From assembly GCA_029202545.1 (NCBI GenBank), contig CP119311.1, positions 5,208,001 through 5,272,000 of the forward strand: a DNA stretch of 64,000 nucleotides, given 5' to 3'. Below, in pieces: positions 1-9,100 of this stretch. Numbering within the stretch: the first letter of the stretch is position 1; each line of letters opens with the position of its first letter. The notes under the pieces were generated by a model, which was not told where the DNA came from, did no database searches, and was given only the letters and a program-made list of their open reading frames with translations. This stretch comes from Candidatus Pseudobacter hemicellulosilyticus. GTDB taxonomy: Bacteria > Bacteroidota > Bacteroidia > Chitinophagales > Chitinophagaceae. The position numbers were made by a program, and so were the translations under genes.

Positions 1-966
1 ACCAACAAGGATTTCATCAACGGCTTTGAAGAGTTTGTTACCGGCGAAGAGAAAAAAGCGGAAGCCAAAGAAAAAGCGCCCCCCGCCTACCGCGCTGACA
101 TCGTGGGCGACAATGAAGCCGATATCAACGATAAATACTATGGTAACCCCGATGTAATGGCTTCCACGCCTTTCCACGGTACCCACGTTTCCGGTATCAT
201 CGGCGCTATCCGTAACAACGGCAAAGGCATGGACGGTGTGGCCGACAATGTACGCATCATGACCGTTCGCGCTGTACCTGATGGTGATGAGCACGATAAA
301 GATATTGCCCTGGCCATCCGCTATGCGGCGGATAATGGCGCCAAAGTGATCAACATGAGCTTTGGTAAAGGTTTCTCTCCCGAAAAGACCTGGGTAGATG
401 ATGCCGTAAAATATGCTGAAAGCAAAGGCGTACTCCTGGTGCATGCAGCCGGTAACGACGCCAAGAACGTTGACTCTACAGAGAACTATCCCAATCCTGT
501 TGCCAGGGCCGACCAATACCGTGCTCCCAACTGGATCACTGTAGGCGCCAGCGGCGACCCCAAAGCAGGTGGCATCACCGCTTCTTTCTCCAACTACGGC
601 AAATCCGAAGTGGATGTGTTTGCTCCCGGTGTAAGGATCTACTCCACCATTCCCGGTGGCACTACCTATGGTAATGCACAAGGCACCAGCATGGCTTCTC
701 CTGTAGTGGCCGGCGCCGCTGCCTTCCTGCTGAGCTACTTCCCCAACCTGACACCCGAGCAGGTAAAATACTGTATTGAACATTCCGCCACGGCTCCTGC
801 TGATAAAGTACGGAAACCCGGCACAGACAATATGGTAGCCCTGTCCGAGATCAGCAAAACCGGCGGTCTGCTGAACGTTTACGAAGCAGCCAAGATCGCG
901 TCTACCCTGAAACAGGGTAAACCCGGCAAGAAAGCCAAGCCCAGCATGCGCAACAAAAAAGGATAA
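1..966 (+). CDS. Subtilisin-like S8 serine peptidase, C-terminal part
   Basis: The reading frame is open from base 1, so the N-terminus and the catalytic Asp lie outside the window. Visible S8 hallmarks are the His motif FHGTHVSG (His codon at 175-177), the oxyanion-hole motif AAGND (Asn codon 454-456) and the nucleophile motif GTSMASP (Ser codon 688-690). A GTG at 103 is an internal Val codon, not the start, because the frame continues upstream with a charged linker. The tail after the catalytic domain is short and rich in Lys and Pro, with no type IX sorting domain. Proteases of this family are normally secreted and cleave proteins with broad specificity. The gene ends just before a strong hairpin terminator and converges on the next gene. 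Confidence 0.93.
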   Translation, partial: TNKDFINGFEEFVTGEEKKAEAKEKAPPAYRADIVGDNEADINDKYYGNPDVMASTPFHGTHVSGIIGAIRNNGKGMDGVADNVRIMTVRAVPDGDEHDKDIALAIRYAADNGAKVINMSFGKGFSPEKTWVDDAVKYAESKGVLLVHAAGNDAKNVDSTENYPNPVARADQYRAPNWITVGASGDPKAGGITASFSNYGKSEVDVFAPGVRIYSTIPGGTTYGNAQGTSMASPVVAGAAAFLLSYFPNLTPEQVKYCIEHSATAPADKVRKPGTDNMVALSEISKTGGLLNVYEAAKIASTLKQGKPGKKAKPSMRNKKG

Positions 967-990
967 TCACCTTATTATACGCAATGAAAA

Positions 991-1012
991 AGCCCCGCTA
1001 TGCAGCGGGGCT
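991..1012. terminator. Bidirectional rho-independent terminator
   Basis: An 8-bp perfect stem (AGCCCCGC / GCGGGGCT) with a 6-nt loop is followed on the plus strand by seven T and preceded by an A run. It can end both the protease gene (+) and the convergent lipoprotein gene (-). Confidence 0.85.
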
Positions 1013-1066
1013 TTTTTTACAGGACAGGTTCAGTCAACAAACAGCCGTGAAACAAAAAATGGTTCG

Positions 1067-1903
1067 TTATTTACATTGATAGGTTATTGCTGACCGGTTG
1101 ATCGGGAACCCAGGCAGGATACTGTATTGATTGGTTCCGGACGGCAACTGATAGCCCGTAGGCAGGTTAAACCGGGTATACTCTGCCGCCTCATACAGGC
1201 TGTTGACACTGTAATTCCTGTTCAGGAACATCCAGACCTTGTGCATACTGTGGATACTGGGTTTATTAGTATAGGGACCATAGGTCCTTTCAAAGACCAG
1301 CCTGTCTTTTTCATAGTTCTGTATCCGGGTCAGGTTCCCCTGTGCATTGTAGGTATATACTTCAGAAACCGTATCCGGGTTATTGACGTTGGCCAAAACA
1401 TAGTGCGTCCACCTGGCTATCCTGCCCTTTGCATCATATTCATAATCGGAGGCCGTCAGCATCTGCTCATTCCGCTGCGGCACATTATCCACTACAGTGG
1501 CGAAGCTCCAGCCTGAATCCCGGACCACCCGGTTATGGGCGTCGTAGGTGTACTGGCGCCAGGACAGGTTACTGTTCCAGACGCCGTTCTCATCTATGTA
1601 GGCGGTGAAGAAATCAGTGATGCGTTGCCTGTTATCATACCAGAAAAGATATTGAGTGCGGGCCTTGTTATCGAAAAGAACAGAGACAGGATTACCCTGT
1701 TTGTTGTAGCTGAATACGCCCGTAGCCGGATGGCCGGGCATCAGTTCTGTAGAATCTGAGATCTGCGTGATCCGGCAGCGTTGCTGATCCCTGTCGTTCC
1801 TTCCAAAAATATCATCCAGCTCACTCAGTTTATGACAGCCTGGAAAGAACTGAACAGTAGCGACCAGCAGCAGGCCACTGAAAAAGAGAGATTGCTTTTT
1901 CAT
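1067..1903 (-). CDS. Small lipoprotein with YD-like repeats, paralogue 1
   Basis: I do not recognise a named family. The N-terminus is a lipoprotein signal with lipobox FFPGC (Cys at about residue 23). The body carries spaced motifs YNKQGNP, YDNRQR, YDAHNR, YDAKGR and YNAQGN, the periodic Tyr-Asp pattern of RHS/YD beta-strand repeats, and it ends in YQCK. It is one of three paralogues here (also 3665-4498 and 10702-11526), sharing the NYSVN block and the terminal Cys-Lys. It is probably anchored in the outer membrane; the role is unknown. The start is the ATG directly before the Lys-rich signal sequence. A leader shared with paralogue 2 lies just upstream. Confidence 0.8.
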   Translation of the reverse strand: MKKQSLFFSGLLLVATVQFFPGCHKLSELDDIFGRNDRDQQRCRITQISDSTELMPGHPATGVFSYNKQGNPVSVLFDNKARTQYLFWYDNRQRITDFFTAYIDENGVWNSNLSWRQYTYDAHNRVVRDSGWSFATVVDNVPQRNEQMLTASDYEYDAKGRIARWTHYVLANVNNPDTVSEVYTYNAQGNLTRIQNYEKDRLVFERTYGPYTNKPSIHSMHKVWMFLNRNYSVNSLYEAAEYTRFNLPTGYQLPSGTNQYSILPGFPINRSAITYQCK

Positions 1904-1909
1904 AACAAA

Positions 1910-1934
1910 AGATGAAGATTTAATGGCTGTTTGC
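1910..1934 (-). repeat. Leader repeat, copy 1 (identical to 4503-4527)
   Basis: A 25-bp block immediately upstream of the paralogue 1 start is identical to one upstream of paralogue 2. This non-coding identity suggests a fairly recent duplication or a conserved 5' leader element. Confidence 0.7.
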
Positions 1935-2154
1935 TAACAAGCCTGTTGACAGAATAATGAGCGGAACAGAGGTATGGCTGCTAAAACATGGAAGCTGGCG
2001 AAGTGAGCGGGTGTGTGGTGTATTGAATGGTAAAGCTACTGCAAAATTGATCAACAATAATAAGCAGGCGGGAAAATCTACCGTTTATCAGTAATTGCAC
2101 TTAGCGCAGATCCCCCCTATTCCGGCAATACGGACAACAACAACCAGAGTACAT

Positions 2155-2182
2155 TAAAAAAGCCCTGCAATAGATGCAGGGC
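2155..2182 (-). terminator. Rho-independent terminator (repeat of 3573-3599)
   Basis: An 8-bp perfect stem GCCCTGCA / TGCAGGGC with a 5-nt loop and an A run on the left, which is a T tract on the minus strand, sits below the stop of the tail-fibre-like gene. The same stem and flanks occur at 3573-3599. Confidence 0.8.
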
Positions 2183-2221
2183 CCGCAATGGGACCTGCGT
2201 CCCATTTGGCTGAGCAGTAGT

Positions 2222-3211
2222 CTACTTTCTCTTTTCAGTTTTTAATAGTTCATTCTCTTTTTCCAGCTGCGCTACTCTTTCATTCAATTGGATCAGGTGC
2301 AGGGTCACTTCTTCCACTTTCTGTAAAAGGATCCTGTTCATCACGCCCAGGTCCACACCATTTTCCCTGACCTCCTCGGCTGTTGGCACATCGGGTAAAT
2401 GTCCATGCTCTTTGATATAAAGGGCCAGCTCGGAAAGAGGCCTGAGCTGGTAGGAAGGCCGGAACACATGGTCAGCCCAGGACTGCATATCCACTTTCAC
2501 CTTATGCGCACGTACACCACCTGCCACAAAAAATTTGAAGCTGGCATCCGTTAGCGCAACAGGAGTATAAGAGGTCCCAACCCCTACCTGACCGGACTGG
2601 TAAATGACCATGGCATTGGCGCCGTCATTAATATTAGTCCCGGCAGTACCGCTTGGTGCGGTAAAAAAATTGATATTCCCTTTTTCGGTAAACTGCATAG
2701 CAGCGGCAGGACCATCATTGGCCCGGACATTATTACCCAGGGCATCGTCCCAGCACATATTGTATTGAATGGATTTCCAGCCACCACTGGCCAAAAAAAA
2801 TCGACTGCCGATCTGAAGAGCTTCTCGGGGCTGCGTTGTACCAATACCCACCCTACCGTTTCTTTCCAGCAATACCCTGTTCCAGGCCCTATTGGGATCA
2901 TCTATCGTTTTCCGGAAATAAAGATTATCAGTAAAAAAATTACCGGCAAATTGCATGGCATGGTTGTTTTCCGGATTGGAATGGCGGATATCCAGAAAAT
3001 GCCACCAGTTAGGTAAAACCGGGCTCAGGTCCGGGTCTGTTGGAAAACCAACCGGGGTGGAGGTCTCATAAAAACCACTTTTGGCGCCTCTGTTCCCTTG
3101 GAGGCCGGCGCTGTCCCGCCATTCGGTGCGGGACCCTGCGGTCCCCCACTCTGTCTGAGCATAGGATTGACTAACATAGAACAGGAAGGGTAAAACTAAA
3201 TACTTTTTCAT
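2222..3211 (-). CDS. Secreted tail-fibre-like protein with C-terminal coiled coil
   Basis: This 329-residue protein has a Sec signal peptide ending at SYAQ (about residue 19). A central GRVGIGTTQP motif is the recurring VGIGTxxP strand motif of phage-tail-fibre-like trimeric proteins of Bacteroidota. A conserved C-terminal block (VFRPSYQLRPLSEL, GHLPDVPTAEEV) is followed by a heptad-rich coiled coil over about the last 45 residues. Proteins of this type are common in the phylum as surface or secreted proteins without proven function; there is no S74 peptidase motif. It sits between two paralogous lipoprotein genes and is flanked by two copies of the same terminator, so it may have been inserted or duplicated with them. 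Confidence 0.75.
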   Translation of the reverse strand: MKKYLVLPFLFYVSQSYAQTEWGTAGSRTEWRDSAGLQGNRGAKSGFYETSTPVGFPTDPDLSPVLPNWWHFLDIRHSNPENNHAMQFAGNFFTDNLYFRKTIDDPNRAWNRVLLERNGRVGIGTTQPREALQIGSRFFLASGGWKSIQYNMCWDDALGNNVRANDGPAAAMQFTEKGNINFFTAPSGTAGTNINDGANAMVIYQSGQVGVGTSYTPVALTDASFKFFVAGGVRAHKVKVDMQSWADHVFRPSYQLRPLSELALYIKEHGHLPDVPTAEEVRENGVDLGVMNRILLQKVEEVTLHLIQLNERVAQLEKENELLKTEKRK

Positions 3212-3664
3212 GAATAAAAATTTTCACGGTTGAGGCTCCTGCCTCGCATATCCGGCAGGAAGGATTAATGAACGCTAAGGAATAACAGGCAAAATGACTG
3301 GATCAGACAGTTACCACCAGCAACAATATAACATAGACTGCAACACAGGTTCCAGTAGTATTTTCGTAAAAAATTGATCAGGGAGATAAAACAATCAGAA
3401 GGGACATAGGCATAAGGGTATAAGGTTTCAATGCGTAAACAATAATTTCGATCAATACAATACTACAGAAATTTATCAGACAAACCGTTAATAGCAGGAA
3501 ACCATTTTATCAACGCCAATATCCATCCCCTTCTTAAAACCCATATCCAATAAGGATTCCAGCCATCATATTAAAAAAGCCCTGCAATACATGCAGGGCC
3601 CGCAGGAAGGTTTTCATTTATTGCAAAAGCCGGTAGCTGATAAAGTTGGTTGTTAATAGAGCGA
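3212..3664. other. Intergenic stretch of about 450 bp
   Basis: Apart from the terminator at 3573-3599 I see no gene or RNA. It is AT-rich near 3340-3540 and should hold the promoter of the tail-fibre-like gene, but no clear TAnnTTTG element was found. Confidence 0.5.
3573..3599 (-). terminator. Rho-independent terminator (repeat of 2155-2182)
   Basis: Stem GCCCTGCA (3579-3586) / TGCAGGGC (3592-3599), with a six-A run before it, gives a T tract on the minus strand. It terminates the lipoprotein gene ending at 3665. Confidence 0.8.
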
Positions 3665-4498
3665 TCACTTACACTGGTAACTGATCACGGAGTGGTTCAG
3701 CGGTAATTTATCCAGTAAATTGAATTCGGCCACATTGTGCTGCACCGGGTGGAAGCCCAGCGGCAGTTTGTACTGGTTATAGCTCAGTGCCGGAAAGGCA
3801 TTGTTAACGCTATAGTTCCGGGCCAGGAATTTCCATAGTTTATGGGTCCTGTGAACAGCCGGTTTATCGTCATAACTGTTATACACATACTCGGAGGCCA
3901 GCTGACTGCCCTCCCATCTTTGCATGCTGGATAAATTGCCCTGTGCATTGTAGGCATAGATATAGGAGGCAACATAGACCTGGCTGCCCACCTTCAGGGT
4001 CATGACCATTTTAGTGATCCTGTCGTGCTGATCATAGGTATAATCAGTGACCTCATATATCTGTCCGCGCTGCGGTACATTATTGATCACATTGACAAAG
4101 GACCAGGCAGTGTCCTGCACTATCCGGTTTCCCTGGTACACATAATGACGCCAGCGTTCACAGCCATGCCAGACGCCCTCCGAGATATAGGCCTCAAAAT
4201 AATCGGAGATGCGTCCTTTCTGGTCATACCAGAACAGGTAGTTGGGGCGGCCTGTACCGCTTTCATCAAAGAGGATGGACACCGGGTCCCCGGCCTTGTT
4301 GTACTTAAAAGTAGCTGTTGTTACACCACTGCCGTAGCTGGCGGAGGAATCAATGATCCGGGTGATCCGGCAATGACCGGAGTACTTGTCAAAGTCCCTG
4401 AAAATATCCTCCAGGCGATCCAGTTTCCGGCAGGCGGGCAAGGTAATTACTGCTGCTGCCAAAAGCAGGCAGGAGAAAAAGAACGATTGCTTTTTCAT
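3665..4498 (-). CDS. Small lipoprotein with YD-like repeats, paralogue 2
   Basis: This is a close paralogue of the gene at 1067-1903, with the same MKKQS signal start and lipobox LPAC. It has the same spaced motifs (YNKAGDP, YDQKGR, YDQHDR, YNAQGN), the same NYSVN block and the same YQCK end. The ATG at 4498 is preferred over one 15 codons upstream because the signal peptide begins there. Function unknown; outer-membrane anchoring is expected. The leader and terminator are repeated at paralogue 1 and its neighbour. Confidence 0.8.
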   Translation of the reverse strand: MKKQSFFFSCLLLAAAVITLPACRKLDRLEDIFRDFDKYSGHCRITRIIDSSASYGSGVTTATFKYNKAGDPVSILFDESGTGRPNYLFWYDQKGRISDYFEAYISEGVWHGCERWRHYVYQGNRIVQDTAWSFVNVINNVPQRGQIYEVTDYTYDQHDRITKMVMTLKVGSQVYVASYIYAYNAQGNLSSMQRWEGSQLASEYVYNSYDDKPAVHRTHKLWKFLARNYSVNNAFPALSYNQYKLPLGFHPVQHNVAEFNLLDKLPLNHSVISYQCK

Positions 4499-4502
4499 AA
4501 AT

Positions 4503-4527
4503 AGATGAAGATTTAATGGCTGTTTGC
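4503..4527 (-). repeat. Leader repeat, copy 2 (identical to 1910-1934)
   Basis: A 25-bp block upstream of the paralogue 2 start is identical to the one before paralogue 1. The upstream region of paralogue 3 does not share it. Confidence 0.7.
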
Positions 4528-4670
4528 AACAAACCTGATACAAAATGAGGATAACGGAATTGTTGCTTTAACAAGGCAGGAGTAAACCAGGGGGTGTGAG
4601 GTAGGATACTGCTAAACTACTAACTATTTGCCAGAAACCCGCACAGGCTGTGAAAAACGGGCAAAAAAGA

Positions 4671-5435
4671 TCATTGGGGATACATACCCATTATACTTTT
4701 CGAGAATTGATCGTATAGTTCTTTCAGTGCGGGGTAACCGTTCAGCAACTCCAGGTGTTTGCGGATAGTCACCTCGTCGTGCCGGATAGCAGGCCCGGTC
4801 TGTGTATCCAGAGGAGATGCCTGGGAAAGCCGCTGTGTCACTTCATTGATGAGCGGCAGCAGCAACCGGAAATCAGCCTGCTGGTCGCGGCAATATTGTT
4901 CAGTCAGAGCAAAGAGATGATTGGTGAAATTGCTGCTGATCACCGCAGCCAGGTGCAGGCGCAGGCGCTGTTCATCACCGGCCGGCTGTACCTGTCGGGA
5001 AAGCGTATGCGCTAATTGGCTGACCAGGGCTTCCATGGCCGGGCTGCTCCCTTGCACCAGCAGGGGGATCTCCGGCAACTGATCCATTTCCCTGCGCAAA
5101 CTTTGCAGGGGATATAATACCCCGTAAGGCCCGCCGGTAATGGCCAGCACAGCGGCAGGCACAGAGCCGGCCGTATGCACTACGGGCCTGCCCCATCCTT
5201 CCAGGCCGGCTGCCACGGAAGCAATGGCGGCATCGGCCACAGCAATGATATAGCAGTCTGCGTCCGGGTCCAGCTGTTGTAGATCGGCTACCGGCGCGGC
5301 TCCCAGCAGGTTGGCCAGGGACTGCGCTTTTTCCGGCTGCCGAGCATAGACCTGCAACAGGGTATGACCTGCCATCAGGCATTTCCTGCCCAGCACATGG
5401 GCTACATTTCCGGAGCCGAGGATCACTATTTTCAT
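4671..5435 (-). CDS. Rossmann-fold / DUF2520 oxidoreductase-like protein
   Basis: The 254-residue protein starts with a dinucleotide-binding beta-alpha-beta motif GSGNVAHVLG (residues 7-16), followed by a helical C-terminal half containing SSNFTNHLFAL, typical of the Rossmann-like plus DUF2520 family. This family resembles ketopantoate and pyrroline-5-carboxylate reductases, binds NAD(P), and has no established substrate. It lies 13 bp after the pcm stop on the same strand, so the two genes are probably co-transcribed. Cytosolic, no signal peptide. Confidence 0.85.
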   Translation of the reverse strand: MKIVILGSGNVAHVLGRKCLMAGHTLLQVYARQPEKAQSLANLLGAAPVADLQQLDPDADCYIIAVADAAIASVAAGLEGWGRPVVHTAGSVPAAVLAITGGPYGVLYPLQSLRREMDQLPEIPLLVQGSSPAMEALVSQLAHTLSRQVQPAGDEQRLRLHLAAVISSNFTNHLFALTEQYCRDQQADFRLLLPLINEVTQRLSQASPLDTQTGPAIRHDEVTIRKHLELLNGYPALKELYDQFSKSIMGMYPQ

Positions 5436-5448
5436 GGGAGAAAATTAC

Positions 5449-6120
5449 TTAAAAAAATCCGCCGGGATTATTCTTACCTACTACCATGGGGACAAATGAA
5501 AAGTTCTCAAAGGTTTCCTCTGTTACTGTCCCGTCAGCCTGTTTGGTAAGGCGCAGCATCCGCTGCACGTTGCCCGCGCCTACCGGGATCACCATTTTGC
5601 CACCGGTTTTCAGCTGCTGGATCAGCTTGGGTGGAACATAGGGTGCGGCGGCAGTGACAATCACCTTGTCAAAGGGTGCATAGGTGGGCAGCCCCTCGTA
5701 GCCGTCACCATAAAAATATTTGATATTGGGATATTTATTCCGCAGTACAAATTTCTTATGGTTGTCAAACAGCTTCTTCTGTCTTTCAATGGTATAAACC
5801 TGGGCTTTCAGTTCACCCAGCACAATACACTGATAACCGCTGCCCGTACCAATCTCCAGTACTTTCTCGTAGGGCTTCACTTCCAGCAGCTGTGTCTGGT
5901 AAGCCACGGTATAGGGCTGGGAAATGGTCTGCCCTTCAGCAATGGGAAAGGCCTTGTCTTCATAGGCCACCTCATCAAATGCGGAATCGAGGAACCAATG
6001 GCGGGGGATATTTGTAATAGCTTCCAGTACCCGTTCGTCTGTAATACCTTTTTGTTTTAATACCTCTACCAATTGCCTGCGCAATCCTTTGTGCCTGTAT
6101 GAATCGTCATAGGTTCTCAT
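5449..6120 (-). CDS. pcm: Protein-L-isoaspartate O-methyltransferase
   Basis: This enzyme transfers a methyl group from S-adenosylmethionine to L-isoaspartyl residues, starting the repair of aged proteins in the cytosol. The 223-residue protein shows the family motif GQTISQP (63-69), the SAM-binding motif I EIGTGSGYQ (89-97), and post-motif VIVTAAAP and GGKMVIPVG. Length and motif order fit the family. The ATG at 6120 is well placed. It is the first gene of a two-gene unit with the DUF2520 protein and is divergent from the giant PKD gene. Confidence 0.95.
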   Translation of the reverse strand: MRTYDDSYRHKGLRRQLVEVLKQKGITDERVLEAITNIPRHWFLDSAFDEVAYEDKAFPIAEGQTISQPYTVAYQTQLLEVKPYEKVLEIGTGSGYQCIVLGELKAQVYTIERQKKLFDNHKKFVLRNKYPNIKYFYGDGYEGLPTYAPFDKVIVTAAAPYVPPKLIQQLKTGGKMVIPVGAGNVQRMLRLTKQADGTVTEETFENFSFVPMVVGKNNPGGFF

Positions 6121-6175
6121 ATCTCCCGCAAGTTACGCCAAGGGCAATATTTTTCCTTTAAATTTTACCCACCGG

Positions 6176-9100
6176 TTGCGAAATCCGCGCCAAACGGCTA
6201 TCTTGCTATCTCTTAAAAAGTTAGTCGCCACTCCTTTGAAAAGCAAAAAACCCAACCACCTCCTATCCTTCTGCTGGCGTTCCGGCGCTGCATTTCTACT
6301 TTATTTTCTGGCTACCTGCCCTACCTTATATGCCCAGCTGAAAGCAAATTTCACCATCGACAAAACAGGGGGCTGCTCGCCGCTGACCGTCAGTTTTACC
6401 AATACCAGCACCGGGGCCAGTCCTACCGCCACCTGGCATTGGGACCTGGGCAATGGCAACCAGGCCAGTACCAGGGATGCCGGCGCCATTTATACCCAAG
6501 AGCAGGAATATACTATTACGCTGACAGTCACCGATGGCCAGGAGACCTCCACTTTTTCCCGGCAGCTGACCGTATACCAGCGACCGGCCGCCGATTTCAG
6601 CGTCAGCAAGGCAAGGGTATGCCTGCCTGACCCCGCCGTGTTTACCGGCAGTTCCGCCGCCGGCAGTGGCGCTATCACCAGCTATTACTGGGACTTTGGC
6701 GATGGCAACACACAGAAAAGTACCACACCGGTGCAATCACACCAGTACGTACAGGATAATATTTATTCTGTCAGTCTCACCGTCACCAACAGTTATGGCT
6801 GTCACCATTCCATCCAGAAACAGCAGGTAGTGGAAGCCCGTGTTGGCATTAACGCCCTGTTTGCCGCCACTAAAGAGGTACTCTGCCAGCCAGGTGATCC
6901 GGTTTCTTTTCCCAATCTCAGCAGTGGACCAGGGCCCCTGATCTATTCCTGGGACTTTGGCGATGGCCAGCAATCCAATACCGAGTCGCCCACGCATGTG
7001 TACGGTCAAAAAGGGACCTATACCGTTAACCTGACCGCCAGCAATGCATACGGCTGTACCTCCAGCGCTCCCTCCGTTGAGGTGAATGTGGCCAACTACA
7101 GCACTGATTTTTCTGTGCCTTCGCCGATCTGTACGCAGACATTGACCCAATTTGCCAGCCTCAGCAACCCAATACCTGATCCCTACACCAGCAGCTGGGA
7201 AATAGACGGCAGCCTTTATACTTACGGCAATACAGCCCAATACCCTTTTTATACCCCGGGCACGCATACGGTTTCCCTGACCAATACTTTCGGCAGCTGT
7301 ACACAGACAACCACAAAACAGGTGATTGTTCAACCGGAGCCTGATATCAGGCCCTTCTCCACCACCCTTAACGGCAGCTGCGGCGCACCGGTTACTGTTA
7401 ACTTCAAAGACAATACAACGGATGCCGTAAGCTGGAAATGGCAGTTAACCGGCAATGCCAATGGCCCGGGCTCTACCCTCCAGCAACCGGCCTATACCTA
7501 TACATCCAACGGCCTGTGGGTTGTGCAGCTTACAGTCAGCAATGCCATCGGCTGCAGCGCCGAGCTGGTGCAAACAGTGAATATCCAGCCACCTACCGTC
7601 AGCATCAGCTACAGCAGCTCTTCCAGTACCAATGGATTGCGCTCCTGTGGTCCTCTCACCGTCCAGTTTACCAGCAGCAACTCTGAGCCCATTGCCCAAT
7701 ACCAATGGGATTTTGGTGACGGCGGGACCGCCGGCACGGCAAATCCCCAGCACACTTTTTCTATTGCCGGCAAATACCAGGTGAAGATGAGCTATACTAC
7801 GGTCAGCGGCTGTACCGGCACCGTATACCTGAATGGTATTGCTGTCAGCAAGGTGCCCAAACTGGATTTCACCGCTTCCGCAACGGAAGTATGTGGTGAC
7901 CAGCCCGTGGTATTTACGCTGCAGCCCAATGATGCCAGTGTGACCCTTTTCACCTGGGATATGGGCGAGTGGCCGATCGTCAGCACGCCCGGCCCCAGCA
8001 ACAGTCAGCTCTTTCGCTACCATGAAGCAGGCTACAAGACCATTAAGCTGACGGCGAAGAATGAGAACTGTGATACCATTATCACCAAAACAAATTATAT
8101 CAGGGTGCTGCCGCCGGAGCCCATCATCAGCCAGCAGCTCAATACCTGCGACGGGACCCGGGGTGAACTGACTTTGACCCATTCTTCCATTGGCGCCAAT
8201 ACGGTTACCTGGGATTTTGGCGACGGGCAGAGCCAGTCTACCCCGGCCACTACCCTGACAGTAAAACATACCTATGCCCGTACAGGAACCTATACCATCA
8301 AGCTTACAGCTGTCAAGGACCAGTGTTCAGTCAGCACTTCCACTATGGCGGACGTTCTGCTGAAACAGCAGCCCAGGCTGACCAGCAACCAGACGGTGGT
8401 GTGCAAGGATGGCGTGTTCTCTTTTGTACTCAGCAACCTGGAAAACAATCCCCGCCCGCAGTACAGCTGGCAGGAGATGTATTATTATTCCGGAAGGGAA
8501 TATGGCGATAACTCCCAGCATATGGGACCAGTGACGCCGGGGTATATAGAAAAGTACAAAGTGCCGGTCAACGGTCAGCTGCAATACCTGGATGAAAAGC
8601 AGGACAAGATCCGCTTTATCCTTACTTCCAATATATTTGGCTGCCAGGATACCACCAATTATATCCCTTTCACCGTACAGGGCGTTAATGCCGGCTTTGA
8701 AGTAGTGAAAGACAAACAATGTTACCAGCAGGCCGTGGAATTCCGGGATACTTCCAAAAGCATCGGCAGCACCATCACCAGCATCAGCTGGGACTTTGGC
8801 GATGGCTCCACTGCAACAGGGGCCGGCGCTATACAACATACTTACAGCAATCCAGGCAGGTCCTATGTCCGGCTGACCGCCACAGATGGATCCGGCTGTA
8901 ACAGCGCAACAGCTTACTATGGCCAGGCGGTGGAAGTCTACGGCCCTAAAGCAGCATTTACCAGCTCCGCCACCTCCGTGCAGCTGAACGGCACCGTTCG
9001 CTTCACTAACAACAGTAAAACCTATAACAATATTGGTACCCTTTATGAATGGAATTTTGGAGATGGCAGCACTGCCAGCACCTATGATGCCATTCATCAA

